From Microcaldota archaeon (lineage in GTDB: Archaea; Micrarchaeota; Micrarchaeia; Micrarchaeales; CABMGC01): a stretch of DNA of 37,988 nucleotides. Position 1 is the first letter of the stretch; every line of letters starts with the position of its first letter. A model generated the notes under the pieces. That model was given only the letters and a program-made list of their open reading frames with translations, did not search any database and was not told where the DNA came from. This document shows, piece after piece, positions 1-7,143 of the stretch. The stretch is from NCBI GenBank assembly GCA_027315135.1, contig DAHUYR010000016.1, positions 1-37,988 on the forward strand. The letters run 5' to 3'. The position numbers and the translations under genes are program-made.

Positions 1-2
1 CC

Positions 3-461
3 CCTTCAGGAGCATATGCTTACATATCAGGGCAGCTTTATGGTTTTCTTTCAGTTGATACTGCTACAAACCAGATATCATCTGTAAACATTCCGCAACT
101 GTTTATAGGCTCACAGGCTGCTGCTTTTTCTCCTAACGGGAATTATGCATATATGCTAGGCATGTCCAACGTGATTGTACTTAATACTGCAGGCTATGCT
201 GTTGTTAATTCAATAAGTTCGCCCCTGTTAAGTAGTATGATTTCCATGGGGATAACTCCTGACGGCAAGTATCTATATATTACAACATCAAACAACAATA
301 TAGAGATAGTGAATATAGCAACTGGCAAGGTAGTAAGCAGCATTACTTCTGGATTAAATTATCCGACAGGCATTGCATTTATGCCCAACGGAGCGGTTGC
401 ATACGTGGTTAACGATGGATCCTCAAATGTAGTTATAGTGAATACAGGAGGCTATAATTAA
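3..461 (+). CDS. YVTN/NHL-type beta-propeller protein, C-terminal part (5' end outside window)
   Basis: The frame is open from the left edge, so the true start lies outside the window and the ATG at 153 is only an internal methionine. About 152 codons are visible. They contain propeller blades of the form 'PxGxYAYI ... VxxxNTATxxxVxSI', for example FSPNGNYAYM, ITPDGKYLYI and FMPNGAVAYVV, each followed by a 'VIVNT'-like strand. Such blades form surface-exposed adhesion or S-layer-associated propellers in archaea. The protein ends at NTGGYN with no membrane helix, so it is probably secreted or held by its unseen N-terminal part. The blades resemble those of the giant protein at 29701-37086, which suggests a paralogous surface family. 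Family assignment is good; the exact role is unknown. Confidence 0.85.
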   Translation, partial: PSGAYAYISGQLYGFLSVDTATNQISSVNIPQLFIGSQAAAFSPNGNYAYMLGMSNVIVLNTAGYAVVNSISSPLLSSMISMGITPDGKYLYITTSNNNIEIVNIATGKVVSSITSGLNYPTGIAFMPNGAVAYVVNDGSSNVVIVNTGGYN

Positions 462-510
462 GAAATTCCCAAAACGCACAGGTTAGACAGTTTTTCATGG
501 TAAGCAAAGT

Positions 511-1143
511 TTATCTTGACATGTTAGAGAGTATTGTTCTATAATTAGACTTCTTCTTCTCTACCAATTTTATCCTGTTTGCCCTCTTTCCAGCTATCGT
601 CTTCAGTCTTATGACCTTCTTTTTCCTGAAGAACCGCAGGAATCCTGATTCTGTTACCTTAATCTCGTAATTTACCCTGCTCATAAAGTCCGAGTGCTTC
701 TGCAGGAGCCTGTCATAATATACAACCTTCTTGTTTATATCTGATGAAAAGTTTCCATAATACTTTGCTATGGAGCTTACGCTTCTTGACTTGCAGGTAA
801 GTCCTATCAGGAGAAGCGTTGCCATTTCATCTCCAAATACCAAAGAGTAGCCCACAGCCAATGCCTCCATATGTTTAAGATATTCCTTAACCTCTGACCT
901 TGACATTGCCCTTGTATTTGTGATTATATTTGGCATGCAAAATATTTCATAGTCGTAATTATCCAGAATGCCCTTTATATTTGATACATGGGAATCAAGC
1001 TGGTCTTTTACTTCCTTGCTCTGCTGTTTGCCGGAGCCAAGTTCTGTTTCCCATCTTTTCCTTATTATATCCTTCAGTGCAGCTTTCTCAAAACTCACTT
1101 TCTCTTGAGGCACGTTAGTGCTAATTCCCTCTCTGATCGCCAA
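511..1143 (-). CDS. Hypothetical basic protein, possibly with a winged-helix-like C-terminal half
   Basis: I do not recognise this 210-residue protein. It is soluble with no signal peptide and is strongly Lys/Arg-rich towards the C terminus (FFRKKKVIRLK, then further basic clusters), consistent with nucleic-acid binding. Residues about 115-175 (SRSVSSIAKYYG ... VTESGF) resemble a helix-turn-helix followed by the 'kvTesG' wing seen in archaeal winged-helix proteins; this is a weak pattern match. The start used is a TTG at 1143. The first in-frame ATG is about 70 codons in, so a GTG near residue 11 is another possible start. It follows the TPR-AAA+ gene on the same strand after 74 nt, with an AT-rich TATA-like stretch at about 1193-1212. 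Confidence 0.6.
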   Translation of the reverse strand: MAIREGISTNVPQEKVSFEKAALKDIIRKRWETELGSGKQQSKEVKDQLDSHVSNIKGILDNYDYEIFCMPNIITNTRAMSRSEVKEYLKHMEALAVGYSLVFGDEMATLLLIGLTCKSRSVSSIAKYYGNFSSDINKKVVYYDRLLQKHSDFMSRVNYEIKVTESGFLRFFRKKKVIRLKTIAGKRANRIKLVEKKKSNYRTILSNMSR

Positions 1144-1217
1144 ACAACCACTTAATCTTTAATACCTTAGAACAGAACAACATCTCTGATTAGTATTTTA
1201 AATATATACGTAGCTAC

Positions 1218-2729
1218 TCAGAACAGGTATATTGCAAATACTCTCATGAATTTCTTTACTCCCTTATAAAATGCATTTGAATTTCTCTTGACGTCTTTGA
1301 CAAGCGCCTTGTATTTCTGCTTCTCCTCTGATGAAAGTTGACCTTCCTTGACTATTTCCTGTTTCTTTCCATCGACTATCTGTGTCTCTGTCTTTGAGAT
1401 TATCTCCTTCTTTATCATAGCATACCATTCGTCCAATGAGTTCCCTTTTTTCTTTATCATGCTTATGAAGTCAGACATGAGTATCTTTCTCCTCTTCCCC
1501 GTTCTGTCCTCTTCGGCTGCAGGAATGAGCGCAGCCTTGTCACATATTTCCTCTATATCTGCCTGTGAAAAGCCCATCGTCGCGCGTGCAAGCCTCCCGT
1601 ATGACATCCTGCCCAGTGGCATCTTCCTCGTGTTGTATACGAAGGCACTTCTTCTTGTCTTATAGTCTGGCGGAGGAATGTATATCGATTCTCCGAATCT
1701 CTTGCTCCTCTTCAATGCAGGATCTATGTCCCATGGTTGGTTGGTCGCCCCTATTACAAATATACCTTCGGGATTTTTCTCTACACCGTCCATTTCCTGC
1801 AGGAACTGGTTTACAGCCATCCGCATGAAGCTCTGATTCTCTCCCCCGCCGCCTCCTGACCTTTTTGTCCCAAGGGCATCGAGTTCGTCGAAGAATACCA
1901 CGCACGGAGTATTCTGCCTCGCCTGTTCAAATATAGCATGCATGTTCTTCTCAGTGTTTCCCGCATACATGTCCACTATCTCATTTATCGCCGCTACTAT
2001 TACCTTTGACTTTGTCTCTCCCCCTATTGCATTTACAAAATAGGTCTTTCCGCAGCCTGGCGGCCCGTAGAATATCACTCCCAACCCGAGCTTCTTTCCG
2101 TAAGCCTTCAGAAGCTCAGGCTTCTTTATTGCAAGCACTATGTTTTCGTATATCAGGTTCTTCTCCTTTTTCATCCCCACTACGTCGTTGAAGTTTATCT
2201 TCGATTCGTGCCACTTTATCTTCTTTATCTGTCCTTCCTCAACAACCGTAGATTTTGAAGTGTTATCAGCAGTGTTCTGATTCGCTGGCTGCTCCCCCAC
2301 AATCACCTTGTTCTTCTTCTCCTCGAGAGCCTCCAACCTTGCCTTTGCCTGTTCATAATCAGGCTTCCTTGCCAATGCCTTTTCATACCACTCCTTTGCA
2401 CCTTGGAAGTCCTTCTGGTACTCCGCGATTATGCCCATTATATAAGGTGCATCATGGCTGTCAGGCTCTAGATCAAGAACCATTTCTGCATCGCGCAGAG
2501 CGTTTTCATATTTGTTCAGAATTGCATATGCAAGGGCCCTGTTAAAATATGCGCTTGCATACTTCGGATCCTGCTTTATTGCCTTCGAGTATTGTTCTAT
2601 TGCTTCTTCGAACTGATTGTTCTCGAAAAACGTTCCTGCCTTTTTGTATGTCTCCTTGGCTGCAGGGCTTGGCACGTGCTTATTGCTAGTTGCAGTATCT
2701 TCTGCTTCACTGGATGCCACATATATCAC
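1218..2729 (-). CDS. TPR-AAA+ ATPase fusion protein
   Basis: This 503-residue protein joins two modules. Residues about 24-135 form three tetratricopeptide repeats (for example AYFNRALAYAILNKYENALR), which mediate protein contacts. Residues about 175-400 are an AAA+ ATPase of the Vps4/katanin/proteasomal type: Walker A GPPGCGKT (222-229), Walker B VVFFDELD (277-284), sensor-1 GATN (327-330), and an Arg-containing second-region-of-homology segment ending KRSKRF (340-345). A poly-Gly loop (GGGGG, 292-296) follows Walker B. The C-terminal 90 residues are charged and helical. It probably remodels or unfolds a partner recruited by the TPRs, much as MIT-domain Vps4 is recruited; that role is inference. 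The GTG start at 2729 is supported by a TATA box 27 nt upstream, implying a leaderless mRNA. Confidence 0.88.
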   Translation of the reverse strand: MIYVASSEAEDTATSNKHVPSPAAKETYKKAGTFFENNQFEEAIEQYSKAIKQDPKYASAYFNRALAYAILNKYENALRDAEMVLDLEPDSHDAPYIMGIIAEYQKDFQGAKEWYEKALARKPDYEQAKARLEALEEKKNKVIVGEQPANQNTADNTSKSTVVEEGQIKKIKWHESKINFNDVVGMKKEKNLIYENIVLAIKKPELLKAYGKKLGLGVIFYGPPGCGKTYFVNAIGGETKSKVIVAAINEIVDMYAGNTEKNMHAIFEQARQNTPCVVFFDELDALGTKRSGGGGGENQSFMRMAVNQFLQEMDGVEKNPEGIFVIGATNQPWDIDPALKRSKRFGESIYIPPPDYKTRRSAFVYNTRKMPLGRMSYGRLARATMGFSQADIEEICDKAALIPAAEEDRTGKRRKILMSDFISMIKKKGNSLDEWYAMIKKEIISKTETQIVDGKKQEIVKEGQLSSEEKQKYKALVKDVKRNSNAFYKGVKKFMRVFAIYLF

Positions 2730-2750
2730 GCATTAATACATAGTTGTCCA

Positions 2751-2760
2751 GGTTTATATT
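2751..2760 (-). promoter_or_regulatory. TATA box for the TPR-AAA+ gene
   Basis: On the minus strand the sequence reads AATATAAACC. Its centre lies about 27 nt upstream of the GTG at 2729, the spacing expected when transcription starts at the start codon. No ribosome-binding site is visible, consistent with a leaderless transcript. Confidence 0.55.
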
Positions 2761-2778
2761 TATTAGCTCCAGACATCA

Positions 2779-3189
2779 TCATATCCGGTCTAGGAAAAGA
2801 TTCAGTTCTCTATCAACAGCCACTATCCCGGAGTTTTCCCTTGGGACGTTCTTTACAGAATAACTCTTGAACTTGCCCAGGAGCACCATGACCTCCGAGT
2901 TGAGCTCCTTCAGCTTGCTGTCCTTTATCCTGTATGTTCCGTTTATCTGGCTGACTATAAGCTTACTATCCGAGAACAGTTCTACATCGTTATCAGGACC
3001 CATGCGGTCTATAACCTTCCTCAACGCGTTTATTACCGCATTGTATTCCGCCACATTGTTTGTAGTAATGCCATTGTACTCCGTATTCTTGTATATTGGC
3101 TTGCCTTTTGAGTCGGACAATGAGTAACCTGATGCGCTTTTTCCCGGATTTCCCCTCGAGGCTCCGTCCGTATATATCCTCACAAACAT
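2779..3189 (-). CDS. rnhA: Ribonuclease H, type 1 (RNase HI family)
   Basis: This 136-residue protein cleaves the RNA strand of RNA-DNA hybrids in primer and R-loop removal. The RNase H fold motifs are intact: YTDGASRGNPG with catalytic D8, NNVAEYNA with E48, FSDSKLIVSQ with D74, and the C-terminal VPRENSGIVAVDRELN with D126. The length matches single-domain archaeal and bacterial RNase HI proteins that lack the N-terminal hybrid-binding domain. The last motif lacks the usual HVPRE...NxxAD spacing, having SGIVAVDR instead, so the loop before the last aspartate is unusual. It is followed on the same strand after 49 nt by the TPR-AAA+ gene, which has its own TATA box. It is divergent from the gene at 3262 and appears to share a promoter region with it. 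Confidence 0.9.
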   Translation of the reverse strand: MFVRIYTDGASRGNPGKSASGYSLSDSKGKPIYKNTEYNGITTNNVAEYNAVINALRKVIDRMGPDNDVELFSDSKLIVSQINGTYRIKDSKLKELNSEVMVLLGKFKSYSVKNVPRENSGIVAVDRELNLFLDRI

Positions 3190-3217
3190 AAAAACACTGT
3201 ATTCATAGTTCTCGGCA

Positions 3218-3234
3218 TAATATTAAATATTTAT
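3218..3234. promoter_or_regulatory. Divergent AT-rich promoter centre between rnhA and the 3262 gene
   Basis: The only strongly AT-rich stretch between the divergent starts is centred on the palindrome AAATATTT (3225-3232). It lies about 34 nt from the plus start (3262) and about 39 nt from the minus start (3189). It could serve as TATA element in both directions. Confidence 0.4.
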
Positions 3235-3261
3235 TTTGTTATTTACTCTCAAGGTGTTTAT

Positions 3262-3675
3262 GTGGGATTATTTGACAGGTTTGGAAAAAAGAACGTAGCT
3301 GCGGATCTGGAGCGTGAGCTTCCTTATGCAATGAAGACAGAGTTTGTGCCTTACAAGCTAAAGGCCAACGGCAGAGGCTCCTCGTCGCTTTTCATAGATG
3401 TAAGGAACCTCACCAAGGAGCCCGTGATGAGTTCTTTAGTAGTCGAAGTTCCTCAGAAACTGAATCTTGATACTGTAGGAATGGCAAAGGAAAAGGAGAT
3501 AAGAATAGGAATGCTTGGACCGAACGAGGAAAAGCGCATATCTGTAGACATATTCTCAGGGCCTAGTACTGACAGAGGAGATTACACTTTGTCTGTGACG
3601 GCATTCGTGCATTACAGGGATTACGGGCATGTACTTAACTCGATGAAAAAACGCATTATGATATCAGCGCTATAA
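3262..3675 (+). CDS. Hypothetical beta-sandwich protein
   Basis: This 137-residue protein has no signal peptide or membrane helix. After a short basic N terminus (GLFDRFGKK) it reads as an all-beta, Ig/CARDB-like domain: SSLFIDVRNLT, SSLVVEVPQ, LGPNEEKRISVDIF and GDYTLSVTAFVHY are alternating strands typical of such folds. The pattern 'GPNEEKRISVDIF' followed by 'GDYTLSV' is characteristic of CARDB-like strands. I do not recognise a named family and infer no function. The start is GTG at 3262, with AAGGTG five nucleotides upstream as a possible ribosome-binding site. Its 3' end overlaps the convergent regulator gene by 6 bp. Confidence 0.7.
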   Translation: MGLFDRFGKKNVAADLERELPYAMKTEFVPYKLKANGRGSSSLFIDVRNLTKEPVMSSLVVEVPQKLNLDTVGMAKEKEIRIGMLGPNEEKRISVDIFSGPSTDRGDYTLSVTAFVHYRDYGHVLNSMKKRIMISAL

Positions 3676-3978
3676 GCCATCTTGCAGCTCCTGTGGTACA
3701 GGCTTGGGATGGGAGTCCATTTTCTGGGTTATCGCACTTATCCCCTTAGCTATCTCCATGCCTTTCTCTGTGAGGAAGATGCGCTTTATCCTACCATGCT
3801 TCTCGCTCGCTATGAGTCCAACGCTCTCGCACTTGTTGATAAAGTTTGAGGTATGTATGTAGGTTACGCCGGTTTCCTTTGCAAGGTCGGCTATGTGCCA
3901 CTCCTTCTCAGACATAAGTGCTGCTATTAATCTTATCTGCTTCTCTTTGAAGAAGAGCATGCCTAATGAATCCTTCAT
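3670..3978 (-). CDS. Winged-helix transcriptional regulator (MarR-like, single domain)
   Basis: This 102-residue protein is a compact winged helix: helix 1 FKEKQIRLIAALM, helix-turn-helix WHIADLAKETGVTYIHTSNFINKCESVGLI, and wing SEKHGRIKRIFLTEKGMEIA, whose 'LTEKG' is the usual MarR/ArsR-like end of the wing. It probably binds DNA as a dimer; the target is unknown. It lies 13 nt downstream of the pilin gene at 3992-4480 on the same strand, so the two may be co-transcribed and the regulator might control pilin or surface genes (inference). Its stop overlaps the 3' end of the gene at 3262-3675. Confidence 0.82.
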   Translation of the reverse strand: MKDSLGMLFFKEKQIRLIAALMSEKEWHIADLAKETGVTYIHTSNFINKCESVGLIASEKHGRIKRIFLTEKGMEIAKGISAITQKMDSHPKPVPQELQDGL

Positions 3979-3991
3979 AATCTCAACTTTG

Positions 3992-4480
3992 TCAAGACCT
4001 TATTACTTTTGTAACAAGTTTTCCGTATATAAGGTTCTGGAACCCTGTGCGGGCGTCAGTATAATTTATTACCACAGACCCTGAAAACATAGAGTCTAAT
4101 TGTCCAGTAAATGGACCGGTTCCTGAATAGCAGGTTACTGCAAACGTGCTGTTTTCTCCGGCATTCATCGCTACCGGAGTAGCATATGTATGTATGTTTG
4201 CAGTGGTCTGATTAGTATTGCACCCCACCTGCGTGACTTGAATCGGATTGATGTTAGTATATTCTATATTAAGGAGTATCATGCCATTGCCGTAAAGGGA
4301 TTGTCCTATGCAGTTGAATCCAGAAGGCAATGCGCATATTGAAGATACATATGATGAGGGATTGAAGACATTTAACTCATAAAGTGATACGAGCACGACC
4401 CCTATGATTAGTATAGCCCATCCATAGGTCATCAAGTATTCCATCGCACTTTGTAGTTTATGCGCCTTTGGTTCTGACAT
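3992..4480 (-). CDS. Class III signal-peptide pilin-like protein
   Basis: This 162-residue protein starts with a short basic leader (MSEPKAHKL) followed by QSAMEYLMTYGWAILII. This is an archaeal class III prepilin signal, expected to be cut before the Gln, leaving Glu at mature +5 and then the hydrophobic assembly helix. The rest is a Cys-containing, Asn/Thr-rich beta domain with several N-x-S/T sequons (NQT, NST, NYT), so it may be glycosylated. It is a structural pilin or pseudopilin of a type IV pilus-like fibre. The 24703-25257 gene encodes a paralogue with the same leader core, and an assembly-type ATPase gene lies at 7144-8457. A TATA box about 25 nt upstream indicates a leaderless mRNA. 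Confidence 0.88.
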   Translation of the reverse strand: MSEPKAHKLQSAMEYLMTYGWAILIIGVVLVSLYELNVFNPSSYVSSICALPSGFNCIGQSLYGNGMILLNIEYTNINPIQVTQVGCNTNQTTANIHTYATPVAMNAGENSTFAVTCYSGTGPFTGQLDSMFSGSVVINYTDARTGFQNLIYGKLVTKVIRS

Positions 4481-4499
4481 GCTTTTATTGCTACTTAAA

Positions 4500-4512
4500 G
4501 GATTATAAAGAA
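4500..4512 (-). promoter_or_regulatory. TATA box of the first pilin gene
   Basis: The minus strand carries CTTTATAATCC, centred about 25 nt before the ATG at 4480. The region 4481-4553 also separates this gene from the divergent glycosyltransferase gene at 4554; for that gene only a weak AT-rich element (about 4530-4538) is visible, close to its start. Confidence 0.5.
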
Positions 4513-4553
4513 GCTACTCCATAGATGTTGCAGTAAATTTACGGTAGTTTTGC

Positions 4554-6296
4554 ATGGAGATACTGGGTTATGTGCTTACCGCTGTGTACATAGTTTTGTT
4601 TGCAGGGCTGATCCTGTCAGTTACATTGTACAGGAAGGAGTTGGCCAAGGCACTAAAAGGGAAGATAACAAAACGATCTCTCATTGCGCTTCTTTTCATA
4701 CTTATCTTCTTTGTGGTGTTCCTTGCGTTGTTCGTTGGGCCTGCTGAACAGCTATACTTTGACGAGAACATATACCAAGGCATAGCTATGAATATACTAA
4801 AGCATGGCAATGCGCTTTGGTGCCAGTACGGAAGCGTATACGTAAACCAGTGCGGCTCCGCCGCGGTCTACCACGACCCTGTTGAATGGTCATTTTACAT
4901 AGCGATTGCATTCAGCATATTTGGGATAGGCACCGCAGTCTCATATGGCATGCAGATGCTTGCTGGCGCGTTGCTAATTATAGCAGTCTTCCTTCTCGGA
5001 TCTTCGATGAAAGGCGAGAAAGCAGGCATCATGTCTGCACTTGCAATGTCAGTAATGCCAGAAGTAATCATATGGTCACGCACCCAAGCAGTACCAGACT
5101 TGGCGCTTGCGGCTTTTGCAACGCTGACCTTCTTTTTCTTCACCGTGTTTGCGGAGAACAAAAAGAGCTCCACGCTGCTTCCGTTCTTGTTCTCTCTTGG
5201 GATAACTGTTTACATGAGGACGGAAGGGGCTTTGTTAATACCACTATTTTTCTTGCTCTATTTCATTTATGGCGACTCGTCGATTAAGAAAAATTTCAGC
5301 AGCAGCGTAAAATGGCTGAAGGAGCTTATAAACAAGGATGAGCTGTCGCTGTTGTATGTGCTGCTGTTTGCCGTGCTGCTTGTGCCGCAGGCATATTACC
5401 TCTCAGGCCAAATTGCTAATCCGCAATTTGGACAGGGAAGCGGTGGACTGTTCTCGCTCTCGAGCTTCGAGATAAATGCGCCTGTAAATATAAATTATTT
5501 CTTTGGAGCGTTTGATACGCACGGGTATTATCCTGCGGCGTTTCCGGTTGAGATCACGCTTCTTGCAGTCGTCGGGATAGCAATTGCAATAGCCACGTCG
5601 TTTAATGATAAAAGGAATATGCCTGTGATAATCTCGCTCGTGCTGTGGTTCCTAGTATATTTCTTCTTCTATGCGTTTTTCTACGCAGGTGCAGCTACGT
5701 ATGGCGTTGACTCGCGTATGATGCTCCAGATGCACCCGCAGCTAGTCATACTGGCAGCGATTGGAATGATAGAGTTGTCAGGGGTTTTTAGTATGGCAGG
5801 CATGGTTAGAAAGAGGGGCAGAAAGCAGGCTGCGCGCTTTGATAAGAGCCGTGCACTTCGTGCTGTTCCTTATGCAGCTTTTTTCATAATAATCGCGCTT
5901 GTATTCATTCAGTTTTTACCTACTGTCACTGCTCCTCCGTCAAGCGCTCCGCAGCAGCACGTCATACTCCCGGCATCTAATTTCATAAATAGCAATTATA
6001 GTGCAGTTCCTAGCAACTGCCTTGTCTTCAGTTTTACTCCAGATATGTGGTATGAGAACGGAAGAGCTGCGGCGCAGATAGGCTATCTGCAATCAAGCAG
6101 CAGTAATTTCACCAACTTCACAAAAAGCTACAGATGCTTTGTGCTTGATTATGGATACTGGTGCCTTGTGCCGCCATATGACAATACCACATGCCCAGAT
6201 TATCTCAGAACTTATAATACCAGCATACTTGCCACTAGAAGCATTAATGGAACTGCAAACAACATGAGCTTTTATCTGCTGAAGAATTACTCATGA
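4554..6296 (+). CDS. GT-C family membrane glycosyltransferase (GT39/ArnT/PMT-like)
   Basis: This 580-residue polytopic membrane protein has roughly a dozen hydrophobic helices, followed by a soluble, probably extracellular C-terminal part from about residue 470. After the second helix comes YFDENIYQGIA with an acidic pair (D70, E71) in the first external loop. This is the hallmark of GT-C enzymes, which transfer sugars from polyprenyl-phosphate donors at the outer membrane face. A second loop motif, YHDPVEW, follows about 40 residues later. It probably glycosylates surface proteins or lipids in the pathway served by the DPM-synthase-like gene at 21544-22443 (inference). Its start lies divergent from the pilin gene. 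The exact acceptor and sugar cannot be read from sequence. Confidence 0.82.
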   Translation: MEILGYVLTAVYIVLFAGLILSVTLYRKELAKALKGKITKRSLIALLFILIFFVVFLALFVGPAEQLYFDENIYQGIAMNILKHGNALWCQYGSVYVNQCGSAAVYHDPVEWSFYIAIAFSIFGIGTAVSYGMQMLAGALLIIAVFLLGSSMKGEKAGIMSALAMSVMPEVIIWSRTQAVPDLALAAFATLTFFFFTVFAENKKSSTLLPFLFSLGITVYMRTEGALLIPLFFLLYFIYGDSSIKKNFSSSVKWLKELINKDELSLLYVLLFAVLLVPQAYYLSGQIANPQFGQGSGGLFSLSSFEINAPVNINYFFGAFDTHGYYPAAFPVEITLLAVVGIAIAIATSFNDKRNMPVIISLVLWFLVYFFFYAFFYAGAATYGVDSRMMLQMHPQLVILAAIGMIELSGVFSMAGMVRKRGRKQAARFDKSRALRAVPYAAFFIIIALVFIQFLPTVTAPPSSAPQQHVILPASNFINSNYSAVPSNCLVFSFTPDMWYENGRAAAQIGYLQSSSSNFTNFTKSYRCFVLDYGYWCLVPPYDNTTCPDYLRTYNTSILATRSINGTANNMSFYLLKNYS

Positions 6297-6314
6297 TTGC
6301 AAGAGCATACTGTG

Positions 6315-7133
6315 TTATTCTTGGCTTACGTTCTGCTTTTTACGCTTAATTATGCGCTGCCTTGCCACTAAAATCAAGATAATGGCAATCACTGCAAGGA
6401 TAGCTCCCTGAATAAGATATGCTTTCAGCTGGCCTTGATTTGCAGAGTATGGAATTATTTTTATTATTGACACGTAGGAATGTGTTGTTCCGTTATCCGA
6501 GTATTGCAATGCCACTGCGCCGGAATAAGTATTGTTCTGGCTCGGCGCATTTGCATAAAGCGTGAAGTTATAGTAGCTGTATGGATTTGCCGTGAAACTG
6601 ATTGTTGTGTTGCTTTTAGGCTTCAACGCAGGAGGCAGTATAAGGGTAAGGTTACCGGATATAGGGCTTTGTGAGAAGCTGTATATGCTTCCTGATATCT
6701 TCTCTGTTGTAGAGTTTACATCCTGCACTGATACATTGCTTATTGCTGCCAGAGAGGCAGATGTTCCGTTGCTCTGAACTACACATGGAAACACAACAGT
6801 AAATATCTGCGTGTTCTGCTGGTATGTCAACAGGAATGAGTATGCGAACGACCCAGTTCTGTTCCCCATACTAGAATTTATCTCAAAAAATGCAGTTCTT
6901 CCAGGACCTATCTGATTTGCAGAATAAGATCCGGTAAGTTTATTGGAGAATGCAGAGTATGACTGCAATAGTACTGCAGATGCACTGTCGGTTCCGCTGT
7001 TTGATATTGAAAAGTTTATGCTGCCGTTCCTGTTTATATTTGATTGGCAAGTGCCAGTCAGTGTTACGGTTCCTGCAGCATATGCAGTGCATGCAAGCAT
7101 TCCAATAAGCAGAATTGGTAGCAGCTTGTTCAT
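6315..7133 (-). CDS. Secreted, C-terminally membrane-anchored protein of unknown function
   Basis: This 272-residue protein has a signal peptide (MNKLLPILLIGMLACTAYAA), an extracellular Ser/Asn/Thr-rich beta-type domain, one membrane helix at about 240-257 (LIQGAILAVIAIILILVA) and a basic tail (RQRIIKRKKQ), so the bulk is outside the cell. Sequons are frequent. It starts 10 nt after the secretion ATPase stop on the same strand, with AAGG just before the ATG, indicating co-transcription and a possible role in the same pilus or secretion machine. No specific family is recognised. Confidence 0.75.
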   Translation of the reverse strand: MNKLLPILLIGMLACTAYAAGTVTLTGTCQSNINRNGSINFSISNSGTDSASAVLLQSYSAFSNKLTGSYSANQIGPGRTAFFEINSSMGNRTGSFAYSFLLTYQQNTQIFTVVFPCVVQSNGTSASLAAISNVSVQDVNSTTEKISGSIYSFSQSPISGNLTLILPPALKPKSNTTISFTANPYSYYNFTLYANAPSQNNTYSGAVALQYSDNGTTHSYVSIIKIIPYSANQGQLKAYLIQGAILAVIAIILILVARQRIIKRKKQNVSQE

Positions 7134-7143
7134 CTTTTCGCCT

